From Streptomyces humi (GTDB lineage: Bacteria > Actinomycetota > Actinomycetes > Streptomycetales > Streptomycetaceae), in assembly GCF_001005085.2 (NCBI RefSeq), contig NZ_LBMU02000048.1:1-64000 (forward strand): a DNA stretch of 64,000 nt, read 5' to 3'. Below the pieces are notes generated by a model. The model was not told the origin of the DNA. It searched no databases and worked only from the letters and a program-made list of their open reading frames with translations. Positions 44,484-52,670 of this stretch are shown here, piece by piece. The translations under genes were made by a program, and so were the position numbers. Within the stretch, counting starts at the first letter, position 1, and each line of letters begins with the position of its first letter.

Positions 44484-45989
44484 TCAGGGCCGTCGTGCAT
44501 CGCGTCGGATGGTGTCGGCGGCCCGTTCTGCGACAGCCAGGACGGTCGCGTTGACTCCGGTGTTGGGAATGGACGGCAGCACCGAGGCGTCCGCGACACG
44601 CAGACCGTCGACGCCGTGCACCCGCAGGTCCGGGTCGACGACAGCGAGGTCGTCCGTCCCGATCCGGCACGTGCCGACGGGGTTGTGGAAGGTCGCCGCG
44701 TTCCCGCGGATGTGGGCGACGAGGTCGTCCCCCTTTCCCGGAGCGGTCTCCCGAGCACCCCACCGGCCCCAGGCGGGCATGCCGCCGATCTCCCGCGCGA
44801 TGCCGAGGGCCGCGAGCATGGCCGACACGTCAGCGCTGTCGGCCAGGTAGTTCGGGTCGATCAACGGCAGCCGGCCCGGGTTCGGGCTCCTGAGCCGGAC
44901 CGTTCCCCGGCTCACGGGCGCCGTGTGGGCGAAGGCGAGCGTGTGTCCGTGTTCGGGTGTCCCGGCGCCTGCAATGTCCGCCGGAGCGTCGAGCAGCATC
45001 AGCTGGACGTCCGGCACGGCTGTCGCGCCGCTGTGCACCAGGGCACCGACCGTGCTGAAACCATGGCTGGTGGTCAGTTGCCGCTCCGCCTCGAAAACCA
45101 CCGGGCACTGGAGGTGATCGTGCAGATTGGCGCCGACTCCGGGGAGATCGGCCAGCACCGGGATCCCGACATCACGCAGATGTGCCGCGGGGCCGACACC
45201 GGAGAGCAGCAGCAGGTGAGCGGAGCCCACCGTGCCGGCCGCCACGATCACCTCGCCGCGCGCCTCGGCGCGTTCCACTGTGCCGAAGGACGTGTATTCC
45301 ACGCCGGTGCAGCATCCGCGCTCGATCAGCAGGCGGCTGACGTCCGCCTCCGTGGCCAGGTGCAGATTGGGCCGGTCGAGTACCGGCACCAGATAGGCGT
45401 CCGCGGCGCTCTGCCTACGGCCGCCCGCCCCCGCCAGGTCGCACCAGAAGGCGCCGTGCTGCCGTGCACCGTTGATGTCGTCGGTGAGAGCGTGACCGGC
45501 CTCGGTGAGCGCGTCGAGGAAAGTGAACGAGCCGTCGTCGAGCTGGGTCGTCGGCGCCGCCCACACCGGCCCGATGACGCCCCGCAGGGCGGGGTCGCGG
45601 CCCATCGCCGTCTCCGTCCGGCGGAAGTACGGCAGCAGCTCGGTGTGGCTCCAGCCCTTCGCACCGTTGTCCGCCCAGGCGTCGTACACGGCACGGTGCC
45701 CGCGGACGTGCATCATCGCGTTGACCGAACTCGATCCTCCGAGGACCCGCCCGCTGGGCCAGTGATGGCTGCGCGACAGCGTCCCGCGCTGCGGGGTCGT
45801 CCAGCGCGACCAGAGGATCTCCTTGGCCGGGATGAGCGGGAACCCGACCGGGAGGTGCATGGCCGGCGGCCCGAGCGCCGTGCCGGTCTCCACGAGAAGC
45901 ACCTCCGCCGCCGCGTCCTCGGACAGCCGCGCCGCGAGCACACAGCCCGCCGTCCCGCCGCCGACGACCACATAGTCGTAGGAAGTCAT
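44484..45989 (-). CDS. GMC family oxidoreductase (choline dehydrogenase-like)
   Basis: A 501-residue flavoprotein. It begins MTSYDYVVVGGGTAGCVLAARLSED, the FAD-binding fold. GMC signature 1 is visible in WPSGRVLGGSSSVNAMMHVRG. The C-terminal catalytic region contains FHNPVGTCRIG and PNTGVNATVLAVAERA, giving the His and Asn active-site pair. It belongs to the choline/alcohol dehydrogenase branch, unlike the more divergent GMC protein at 1.7-3.3 kb. No signal peptide. A 13-codon upstream reading frame overlaps its start codon, and LysR operator D lies about 100 bp upstream. Substrate alcohol unknown. Confidence 0.9.
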   Translation of the reverse strand: MTSYDYVVVGGGTAGCVLAARLSEDAAAEVLLVETGTALGPPAMHLPVGFPLIPAKEILWSRWTTPQRGTLSRSHHWPSGRVLGGSSSVNAMMHVRGHRAVYDAWADNGAKGWSHTELLPYFRRTETAMGRDPALRGVIGPVWAAPTTQLDDGSFTFLDALTEAGHALTDDINGARQHGAFWCDLAGAGGRRQSAADAYLVPVLDRPNLHLATEADVSRLLIERGCCTGVEYTSFGTVERAEARGEVIVAAGTVGSAHLLLLSGVGPAAHLRDVGIPVLADLPGVGANLHDHLQCPVVFEAERQLTTSHGFSTVGALVHSGATAVPDVQLMLLDAPADIAGAGTPEHGHTLAFAHTAPVSRGTVRLRSPNPGRLPLIDPNYLADSADVSAMLAALGIAREIGGMPAWGRWGARETAPGKGDDLVAHIRGNAATFHNPVGTCRIGTDDLAVVDPDLRVHGVDGLRVADASVLPSIPNTGVNATVLAVAERAADTIRRDARRP

Positions 45990-46027
45990 CTCGTGTCCGG
46001 CACGAGTAAACCGCGATGGCACATCAT
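45986..46027 (-). CDS. Upstream leader peptide of the GMC oxidoreductase gene (13 residues, TTA codon)
   Basis: Reading frame for MMCHRGLLVPDTR with AGAGGG 6 bp before its ATG. The TGA stop overlaps the GMC oxidoreductase ATG (ATGA), so ribosomes finishing the peptide can restart on the main gene, which has a poor ribosome-binding site of its own. The seventh codon is TTA, which in Streptomyces needs the developmental bldA tRNA. This suggests a translational timing switch. Confidence 0.5.
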   Translation of the reverse strand: MMCHRGLLVPDTR

Positions 46028-46090
46028 CAAACCCTCTTCTTTCAGAGCGAGTTGCTTCTGCCGGAGAGCTTCGCTGGCCACGGCTCGGCG

Positions 46091-46131
46091 CGCCAATGCC
46101 GATTACCCGAACCGTCATGCCGATCGGACAT
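46091..46131 (-). promoter_or_regulatory. LysR-type operator D
   Basis: Dyad at 46117-46131 (ATGCCGATCGGACAT), 13-bp spacer, activation box at 46091-46103 (exact complement of CGCCAATGCCGAT form). Oriented toward the GMC oxidoreductase gene. Confidence 0.82.
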
Positions 46132-46171
46132 GGCGACAGGACAGCGCGATCTCGCCCGCCGACGCGTGCGC

Positions 46172-46259
46172 CTCTGTGCCGAACCCGGCGCCGCTCTGTG
46201 CCGAACCCGGCGCCGCTCTGTGCCGAACCCAGTGCCGCTCTATGCCGAACCCAGTGCCG
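46172..46259. repeat. Four tandem 22-bp repeats
   Basis: Four head-to-tail copies of 22 bp at 46172, 46194, 46216 and 46238. Copies 1 and 2 are identical; 3 and 4 differ by one to three bases. Each contains TGCCGAACCC, close to the dyad half-site of the LysR operators. The last copy includes the stop codon and final residues of LysR copy 2, so the array seems to have grown from the 3' end of that gene. Confidence 0.9.
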
Positions 46260-47109
46260 CGATCACGATCCTGGCGAACTGGTCGATGGACGGCATCTTC
46301 CGGTTCTTGGTGTACGCCAGCGCCACCATGCGCGGGGCGACCCCGGTGAGCTGGACGTAACGGATGTCGGGGCGACGATAGAAATCGGCGAGGCCGGCCG
46401 GGACGACGATGAATCCGGTGCCGGACGCGACGGCTTCCAGGCTCTCCTCGATCGAGGTGGGCCGTTCGGCTTCCGGACGGTTGCGCGCCGCCGCGTCGAA
46501 GTCGGTGCCGCGCCACTCCGGTACGTCAGCGGAGTCCTGGAGCAAGCGGTACGGCGTCAGTTCCGTGATGTGGACGGTCCGCGCCCGGGCCAGCGGATGC
46601 TCGTCGGAGAGCGCCGCGACCCGCGGCTCGGGGAACAGGGGAACGATCTCGAAGGTGTCGACCGGCAGCGGTAACCGGACGAAGCAGACGTCGACACGAC
46701 CGTCGAGCAGATAGTCGACCTGGTCGGTGGGTGCCGTGTGCAGCACCTGCACATTGACCTCCGGCGCCAGCGCCCGGAACCGCCTGACGATCGGCGTGAC
46801 TATGACACCGGGCATGAAGCCGATGGTGAAGTGGTGCCCCTCCCGGCTGGCGAGCCGGACCCGCCGCTGAAGAGCCAGCGATGCCGCGAGCAGGGGCCGT
46901 GCGTCCTCCAGCAGCTGACCGCCGGCCCGGGTGAGCGCCGTACCCAGCGGGCCGCGCTGAAGCAGCGACGCTCCGAGATCGTCCTCCAGGGCACGGATCT
47001 GTCGGCTCAGTGCGGGCTGCGTCATCTTCAGGCGTTCGGCACCACGTACAAAACTGAGCTCTTCGGCAACCGTCACGAAATAGCGGAGACGTCGGAGGTC
47101 GATATCCAT
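46240..47109 (-). CDS. LysR family transcriptional regulator (copy 2)
   Basis: A 289-residue paralogue of the LysR protein at 37.1 kb. The winged HTH reads FVRGAERLKMTQPALSRQIR; the effector domain has HFTIGFMPGVIVTPIVRRF and DGRVDVCFVRLPLPVDTFE. Strings such as TIGFMPGVIVTPIVR and DQVDxLLDGRVDV are identical between the copies, so a recent duplication is likely. The ATG lies at 47107-47109. Operator E sits about 70 bp upstream with the dyad nearest this gene, again in the autoregulatory orientation. The gene ends inside the last of four tandem 22-bp repeats. Confidence 0.92.
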   Translation of the reverse strand: MDIDLRRLRYFVTVAEELSFVRGAERLKMTQPALSRQIRALEDDLGASLLQRGPLGTALTRAGGQLLEDARPLLAASLALQRRVRLASREGHHFTIGFMPGVIVTPIVRRFRALAPEVNVQVLHTAPTDQVDYLLDGRVDVCFVRLPLPVDTFEIVPLFPEPRVAALSDEHPLARARTVHITELTPYRLLQDSADVPEWRGTDFDAAARNRPEAERPTSIEESLEAVASGTGFIVVPAGLADFYRRPDIRYVQLTGVAPRMVALAYTKNRKMPSIDQFARIVIAALGSA

Positions 47110-47177
47110 GACGCCATGTTAGTCACGCCGCTTTTCCTGTCGAACTGCGATCCGAAAAAGTGTCTTGGGCTTTGGCG

Positions 47178-47218
47178 ATGCCCGACCGGCATGACTTCCG
47201 CGCGAATCGGCATTGGCG
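47178..47218 (+). promoter_or_regulatory. LysR-type operator E
   Basis: Dyad at 47178-47192 (ATGCCCGACCGGCAT), 13-bp spacer, activation box ATCGGCATTGGCG at 47206-47218. The dyad faces LysR copy 2. The activation side points right, where no plus-strand gene is found, so this copy is probably purely autoregulatory or the partner gene was lost. Confidence 0.82.
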
Positions 47219-47360
47219 CCGCCAGACGTATCCGACCATGATTGACCGACATAACGGGGCCGCTCATCGGCGTAGGGCCGCCCTGTCATGCGCGCAGCCC
47301 TGCCCGCATTCTCCGCCGCTCGGCGCGACAATCGGCAAGCCCCGGATTTCATCACCGGAA

Positions 47361-47498
47361 TCACCGGACGAGGGGTGTTCCGGGACGCCGGACCCAGCGC
47401 CCGTCCTGGGTGACGCCGACCGGCAGGACGCCGAAGAGGAGTACCACCAGGGGTCCGCGGCGGGATCCGGACGGTGGGGAGGCGGGGTGCTCGGTCAT
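47361..47498 (-). CDS. Small hydrophobic peptide gene downstream of vanX
   Basis: A 45-residue frame starting ATG 47498, with AGGAAGCAGGAG directly upstream, a strong ribosome-binding site. The peptide is MTEHPASPPSGSRRGP followed by the hydrophobic LVVLLFGVLPVGV and a basic tail. It begins 25 bp after the vanX stop on the same strand. A single membrane helix is plausible. Unrecognised; low coding length limits confidence. Confidence 0.42.
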   Translation of the reverse strand: MTEHPASPPSGSRRGPLVVLLFGVLPVGVTQDGRWVRRPGTPLVR

Positions 47499-47523
47499 GG
47501 CTCCTGCTTCCTTCGCCGCGCGG

Positions 47524-48339
47524 TCAGCCGGTCAGCGAGGACCGGGAGACGGGGAAGTCGAAATACGTGGCCGGGTAGGGCTCGGCGGCGAAGGTGAAGT
47601 GCCACCATTCCTCCGCGAGATTCACGAAGCCGAGGGACTCGAGCTCGTTCTTGAGCAGCAGCCTGTTGCGGTGCTGGACTCCCACGACGCGCGGGTCGAG
47701 GGTGTGCGCGAGCGTGTCGAAACAGTCGTACCCGGTGCCCATGTCGATCGAGTTGTCCGGGAACCTCTGCGCCGCCGGCGCGTAGCACGGCTCGAGCCTC
47801 TCCCCGGGAACGTAGGGACGCGTCGGGTGGACCGGCAGTTTCACGAGCGTGAGGTCGATCGTGCTGCCCCGGCTGTGCCCCGACTTCGCCGCGATGTACC
47901 CGTCGGTGAAGAGGTCGGCCTTGTCCACCCGCGGGTAGAACTCGTCCTTCATCTTCAGGTCGGTCAGGTCCTGGGCCCAGTCGACGAACTGGTCCACCGC
48001 GCGCTGCGGCCGGTAGCAGTCGTACACCTTCAGCGTGTAGCCCTGCGTCAGGAAGTACCGCTCGGCCTTCGCCAGGGCCTGCGCCGTCGGGGCCGTGACG
48101 ATGCACAGCGGTTCGACATAGCCGTTGATCGGCGTGCCGATGAAGTCATGAGGCGTGGCGTAGCGGATTTCCTGAAGAATCGCGGGGGCCACATCGTGGA
48201 GCGCCACGAAATCGGCGGGCGCTTTGCTTTCCGTGTCGTCGGCCCGCGCGGTGACCGACGCGCTCGTCACCGTGACGAGGACAGCCGCCAGAAATGCCAG
48301 CAGCACCGGGAAGCGCATGCGCGCGTTGTTGATGACCAC
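47524..48339 (-). CDS. vanX: Secreted D-alanyl-D-alanine dipeptidase (VanX family)
   Basis: An M15D zinc dipeptidase of 271 residues (or 264 from the internal ATG at 48318). A signal peptide is present (FPVLLAFLAAVLVTVTSA). The zinc and catalytic elements are SGHSRGSTIDLTL (His and Asp), and EEWWHFTF (catalytic Glu and zinc His). Other hallmarks are DCYRPQRAVDQF and MGTGYDCFD. VanX hydrolyses D-Ala-D-Ala; a secreted form more likely trims or recycles peptidoglycan peptides than confers vancomycin resistance. No vanH or vanA homologue is adjacent. The GTG start overlaps the MFS copy 2 stop by one base. Confidence 0.9.
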   Translation of the reverse strand: MVINNARMRFPVLLAFLAAVLVTVTSASVTARADDTESKAPADFVALHDVAPAILQEIRYATPHDFIGTPINGYVEPLCIVTAPTAQALAKAERYFLTQGYTLKVYDCYRPQRAVDQFVDWAQDLTDLKMKDEFYPRVDKADLFTDGYIAAKSGHSRGSTIDLTLVKLPVHPTRPYVPGERLEPCYAPAAQRFPDNSIDMGTGYDCFDTLAHTLDPRVVGVQHRNRLLLKNELESLGFVNLAEEWWHFTFAAEPYPATYFDFPVSRSSLTG

Positions 48340-49586
48340 TATGCCGTACCCCTATTCGATATGTGGGGGGAGAGTTTCCCCAGACCCACGAACGGTGTCA
48401 ACGAGAGCGCCATGACGAAAATACCGAAGAACAACGTGCAGTGCAGGAGCCCGTATTCGCCGACGAGCAGACCCACGACCAGTACCGGAACGCACATCGA
48501 CGTATAAGTGATGGTGTAGACGGCGGCCATCAGCCCCGCCCGTTCCACCGCGAGGACGTTCGCCGTCACCAGACGGAGGCCGCCCTGGAACGCGGGACCG
48601 AATCCGGCGCCGGCCACCGCGGTCCCCACGTACAGGGCGGTGGCGGAGTCGCGGTGCGCGGCCAGCAGCGTGACGGCCACTCCCGTCGTCAGCAGCAGGC
48701 AGCCGCCCAGAGCCGTTCGGCCGGCGTCGGCATGCCGGGTCAGCAGCACGGCGGGAACCGCACTGACGGTCAGCAGGGACACGATCAGGCCGTCGGCGGT
48801 CGACGACGCGGATCCCGTGATGCCCTGGACCAGATCCGGCCCGAGGGACAGGTAGAAACCGCCCAGGGCCCAGACGGCCACGAACACGGGTGCGGTGACG
48901 AGGAGGGCCCGCCGGCTCGACCGGGGAGCGCGGATCCGTGGTCGCAGCGACGGCCAGGCTCCCGGCCTCGGCGACCTCGACTCGGGCAGGAAGGCCAGCC
49001 CCGGCATCTGCACGGCCAGTGCACTGAACAGCAGCGTGTACACGCTGCCGAGGTGAGCCGGGATCAGGTCCATGAGCAGGCTCGTGCCGATCGTCCCCAA
49101 CGCCATGCCGACGAGCGGAGCGATGCTGACGAACAGGGGGCCCCACCGCGTGGTCACGTCGAGCAGGGCGGCACCCAGCGCGCTCGTCGCGGCACCCGTG
49201 GCCAGTCCCTGGAGCGTCCGGGCGAGGATCAGCGAGGTCACGCCGCCGGCCTGGAGGAAAAGCAGCATGGACAGCGCTTCGAGGGCGAGCGCGGCGCCGA
49301 TGACCGGGCGTCGGCCGACATGGTCGGAGAGCGCGCCGACGGTGAGGAGCGCGACCAGGACACTCAGGCAGTACACGCCGTAGACCACGGTGACCGTGCC
49401 GGAGGAGAGGTGCCAACTCGCCCGGTAGACAGGGTAGAGCGGAGTGGGCGCACTGGAGGCGACGAGGAACGTGGTGAGGACGGTCGACAAGAACACGGCC
49501 GACCGTCGGCGGGTGACCGCGTCGTCGGCCCGTCCACTGGGCGGTCTGGCCCTCGCCTCGGACCGGGCAGGCAGCTCTTCGGGCAT
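48339..49586 (-). CDS. MFS transporter (copy 2)
   Basis: A 415-residue, 12-helix transporter of the DHA1 type. Helix 1 is FLSTVLTTFLVASSAPTPLYPVYRASWHLS, and the loop 2-3 motif GALSDHVGRRPVIG is exact. Motif C-like GTIGTSLLMDLIP lies in helix 5. It is likely a drug or metabolite exporter. vanX follows with a one-base overlap, so both are co-transcribed from the region at 49.6-49.9 kb. An extra activation-box-like sequence at 49901-49912 faces this gene and may place it in the LysR regulon. Confidence 0.9.
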   Translation of the reverse strand: MPEELPARSEARARPPSGRADDAVTRRRSAVFLSTVLTTFLVASSAPTPLYPVYRASWHLSSGTVTVVYGVYCLSVLVALLTVGALSDHVGRRPVIGAALALEALSMLLFLQAGGVTSLILARTLQGLATGAATSALGAALLDVTTRWGPLFVSIAPLVGMALGTIGTSLLMDLIPAHLGSVYTLLFSALAVQMPGLAFLPESRSPRPGAWPSLRPRIRAPRSSRRALLVTAPVFVAVWALGGFYLSLGPDLVQGITGSASSTADGLIVSLLTVSAVPAVLLTRHADAGRTALGGCLLLTTGVAVTLLAAHRDSATALYVGTAVAGAGFGPAFQGGLRLVTANVLAVERAGLMAAVYTITYTSMCVPVLVVGLLVGEYGLLHCTLFFGIFVMALSLTPFVGLGKLSPHISNRGTA

Positions 49587-49900
49587 CGTTGTTCGACTCT
49601 CCGTACGGGATGGGCGGAGTGGGACACCGGAGCGGCATCCGCTGGGCGCACGTCACTTGGCCTGTCGCTGCGTTCCGGGGTCATCGCCCCGGAGTCGTCG
49701 CCCCCGCGACGCGCCACGGCCGACCGCGGAGCGCGGTGCACACCGGCGACGCGACGCGTCACCGCCCGCACATGCTCGTCGTCCGGTCACGGCGATGACG
49801 GCCACCCACTGACGACCGTGCCCGTTCGTACCCGTCGTGGTGTCCGCACCACCGCGCTGTCGGCGGCTCCCTCCGCTTCGGGCATCAGGAATTCAGTACT

Positions 49901-49978
49901 GGAAATGCCGATGAAAGGCGGGCGGTTCCACCGGCTCATGCCGGTTCGACATGGAAAGAAGCAGGATCGGCATTAGCC
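49901..49978 (+). promoter_or_regulatory. LysR-type operator F, with a second activation-like box
   Basis: Dyad ATGCCGGTTCGACAT at 49938-49952, 13-bp spacer, activation box ATCGGCATTAGCC at 49966-49978 toward the plus-strand hydrolase gene. A further AAATGCCGAT (within 49901-49912) lies 25 bp on the other side, toward MFS copy 2. One dyad may thus serve both divergent genes. The flanking 49587-49900 shows no other features. Confidence 0.75.
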
Positions 49979-50112
49979 CTCCGCCGCCACGGCCGCCATA
50001 GTCGATTCCGCGAGGCGCCGCCGGCCGCGACACATTCGGTTTCCATGCCCCTGCGGAATGCGCCGCTTCCCCCTGCCTTTTGAGCATCACAACCCGAGAG
50101 GAACAACACCAC

Positions 50113-50958
50113 ATGAAGTCCACCGCTCGAATCAAAGCGCTGGCCGCCGCCGGGTTTGTGAGTGGCGCGGTCGTGGCCTCGCTGGCCGTGACGAACGCGA
50201 GCGCCGTCACGACCACCGAGAACGACCACGCCGTCGCCTCGCGGACGGCGCACCGCGCGAAGCCGACGGTGGTGCTGGTCCACGGGGCGTTCGCCGACTC
50301 CTCCAGCTGGCACAGCGAGATCGGCTACCTGCGACGCCACGGCTACCCGGTCCTCGCGATCGACACCCCGCTGCGCGGCCTGGCCTTCGACAGCGCCTAC
50401 GTCGAGGCACAGGTGAAGTCCGTCAAGGGTCCCGTCGTGCTGGTCGGCCACTCCTACGCGGGCGAGGTCGTCAGCCAGGTCGCCGCGAGGACGTCGAAGG
50501 TCAAGGCCCTCGTGTACGTGGCGGCCCTCATTCCGAAGGCCGGAGAAACCGCAGGCTCGCTGATCGGGCAGTTCCCCGGGTCGCAGCTCATTCCGGAGAA
50601 CTTCCGCACGGTTCCCCTGCCCGGCGGTGACACCGACGTGTACCTCAAGGCCGACAAGTTCGGGACCGTCTACGGAAACGGGCTGTCGAAGTCGGACGTC
50701 CAGGTCGCCTCGGTCACTCAGGAACCGGTCGCCCTTTCGGCGTTCACCGACAAGGCGACGGTGAATCCGCCGGTGAACACGCCGAAGTGGGCGGTCATCT
50801 CGACCGAGGACCACGCCGTACCGACGGCGGCCCAGAAGTTCGAGGCGAACCGAGTGGGCGCCCACATCATCTACACCCGCTCGGGCCACGACGTTCCTTC
50901 GATCAGCCCGGGAGCGGTCGACCGAGCCGTCGTCGCCGCCGCCGGCTCCGTCCACTGA
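50113..50958 (+). CDS. Secreted alpha/beta hydrolase
   Basis: A 281-residue exported hydrolase. Signal peptide AAAGFVSGAVVASLAVTNASA precedes a fold starting PTVVLVHGAFADSSSWH. The nucleophile elbow is GHSYAG; the acid is the Asp in STEDHAVPT and the catalytic base the His in SGHDVPSISP. This branch of hydrolases commonly degrades esters or lactones, but the substrate is unknown. GAGAGGAA lies 11 bp before the ATG. The gene is driven from operator F and stands alone on its strand. Confidence 0.92.
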   Translation: MKSTARIKALAAAGFVSGAVVASLAVTNASAVTTTENDHAVASRTAHRAKPTVVLVHGAFADSSSWHSEIGYLRRHGYPVLAIDTPLRGLAFDSAYVEAQVKSVKGPVVLVGHSYAGEVVSQVAARTSKVKALVYVAALIPKAGETAGSLIGQFPGSQLIPENFRTVPLPGGDTDVYLKADKFGTVYGNGLSKSDVQVASVTQEPVALSAFTDKATVNPPVNTPKWAVISTEDHAVPTAAQKFEANRVGAHIIYTRSGHDVPSISPGAVDRAVVAAAGSVH

Positions 50959-51123
50959 CCAACCCCCTCAGCGGGGGCCCCGGTTGACCGGCGCGGGCTT
51001 CCGGCGGCCGCGTCAGGGCCTCCCCCGTCGCCCAGAACCGGATGCCGGGCGCCCGCCGGGGTCTACCGCCTTCCTCGTCGTGCGGGTGCACAGGCGGCGG
51101 ATGCCCGCACCCCTCGTCGAGGC

Positions 51124-52179
51124 CTACCCGGCCAGGGCGCCGGACGGCGCCCCGGCCGGGCCCGCGTCTGTGTCGAGCCGCTCGCGCAGGCAGGCGAGCA
51201 GGACGCCGACCGGCGCCAGCGCCACGGGCAGGAGCAGAAGCGCTACCGCCACCGGGGTGATGATCACGAGGACCCCGGTCACCCACACGTTGTCGTCGGT
51301 GGTGGCCAGCATGAGCAGCCCCGCCCAGTGCGCCACGTACGTCCCGAGCCACTTCAGCACCGTGAAGGCGGCGACGACCGCGACCGTGCCCAGCAGGCAG
51401 ACCCCGGTGGTGCGCAGCCGTGCCGTACGGGTCAGCGTCCAGGAACGGCGCATCGCCGCCGTCGCCGATGAGCGGTCCGCCACCCGTACGGCGGTGGCCA
51501 GTGAGAAGCGGGTCAGGAGGACGAACCCGAGGGCCCAGATCACGACGGGCAGGATCCGGCCCACCAGGATGAACTGCGGGGTCGCGGGATCGTGGTACGT
51601 GGGCCACACCACCCCGGGCACCATCTCCAGCTGGATGGCGGCCAGGACGAGCAGGCCCGCCAGCCCCGGGACGAGGGCGCACAGCAGCGTCAGCAACTGG
51701 ACGCGGAGGGCGGCCCCGAGGTGCGGACGGGAGCGGCACCACAGCGCGCGGAGGGTGAGAGCACCGGGGGCCGTGACGGCGTCGGCGCCCGACGCCGCGC
51801 GTTCCCGCGCGTACGCGGCGGTCACGGCCTGGGCGGTGAGCAGCCAGGCGACCAGGACCACGGCGACGAGGAGCAGCAGCGGGTACACGCCGAACGCGAC
51901 CTTGACGAGGCTGCTCCACTGGTCGGCGTAGGCGACGTAGGAGTCCTCGTTCTCGATGGAGGACTCGGCGTCTCTCCTGGCCGCCAGGAAGAGCCCCCAC
52001 GACGCGGCGAACCCGGCTGCCACGGTCCCCCCTCCGACAAGCAGCGCCGCGGCGCCGGCCACGGCCGCGGAGCCGAACACGGGCCGCCGCTCACGGCCGG
52101 TGATCCGCAGGGCCTCGGCCACGACGGGAGCACCGGCCCGGCGCCCGTCCGAGCCGACCCCAGAACCGCCGCCCGCCAT
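51124..52179 (-). CDS. Multi-pass membrane protein
   Basis: A 351-residue protein with about six helices: FGSAAVAGAAALLVGGGTVA, VYPLLLLVAVVLVAWLLTAQ, LLTLLCALVPGLAGLLVLAA, RILPVVIWALGFVLLTRFSL, TGVCLLGTVAVVAAFTVLKW and TGVLVIITPVAVALLLLPVAL. The segment between helices 4 and 5 (RVADRSSATAAMRRSWTLTR) resembles the glycerophosphodiester-phosphodiesterase membrane-domain family found in actinobacteria. The ATG at 52179 was chosen; an ATG 69 bases upstream is also open. A GC-rich 50959-51123 gap separates its end from the hydrolase gene, with a short hairpin near 50963-50977. Confidence 0.78.
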   Translation of the reverse strand: MAGGGSGVGSDGRRAGAPVVAEALRITGRERRPVFGSAAVAGAAALLVGGGTVAAGFAASWGLFLAARRDAESSIENEDSYVAYADQWSSLVKVAFGVYPLLLLVAVVLVAWLLTAQAVTAAYARERAASGADAVTAPGALTLRALWCRSRPHLGAALRVQLLTLLCALVPGLAGLLVLAAIQLEMVPGVVWPTYHDPATPQFILVGRILPVVIWALGFVLLTRFSLATAVRVADRSSATAAMRRSWTLTRTARLRTTGVCLLGTVAVVAAFTVLKWLGTYVAHWAGLLMLATTDDNVWVTGVLVIITPVAVALLLLPVALAPVGVLLACLRERLDTDAGPAGAPSGALAG

Positions 52180-52494
52180 GTCCGCACCGTTTCTCCGCAC
52201 CGTTTTCCGGACCCTTTCTCCTCGTGCCTTCCGGTGACGCCGGATCACACGGTGTCCGAACAGGCCTACCAGGCCGACGAGTTCGAGGTCGTGCCGACTT
52301 CATCTTCGCCGACGCCGTGGGGGCCGGCCGCCGTGCAGGTGCGCGTGTGCCTCGCCGTGGACCAGAGCAACTGCCCCCACGGGAAGTCACGATAATCGCA
52401 GTTCTGCAATTACGCTGATCTTTTCGCAGAAGCGAATGATTTTTTGACTTTGTCCGTTTGCGGGCGATTCCACTGCTTACATGATCATCTTACT

Positions 52495-52522
52495 TGACCT
52501 TGAGTATTGCTTTGTTATTCAC
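52495..52522 (+). promoter_or_regulatory. Putative promoter in an AT-rich region
   Basis: TTGACC (52495-52500) and TATTCA (52517-52522) are separated by 16 bp, close to the SigA/HrdB consensus. The surrounding 52390-52540 is strikingly AT-rich for this genome, including TGATTTTTTGACTTTGTCC, and precedes the small secreted protein gene by about 150 bp. The remainder of 52180-52670 shows no other feature. Confidence 0.45.
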
Positions 52523-52670
52523 TTACCGGGTTCACATCGCCGCCAAGTCTCTGGCCTGGCCTGGTGCGACGGCTGTTATCCGAAAGAAGTTGCGCCATCA
52601 ACGATATGGGGCGCGACGGGGTGCGGACGGCACCAGGTGCTCATACAGAGACCGAATCAGGGGGAAAATC

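Noticed and set aside
46172..46259. A CRISPR array
   Set aside because: The repeats are directly tandem without unique spacers and there are no cas genes.
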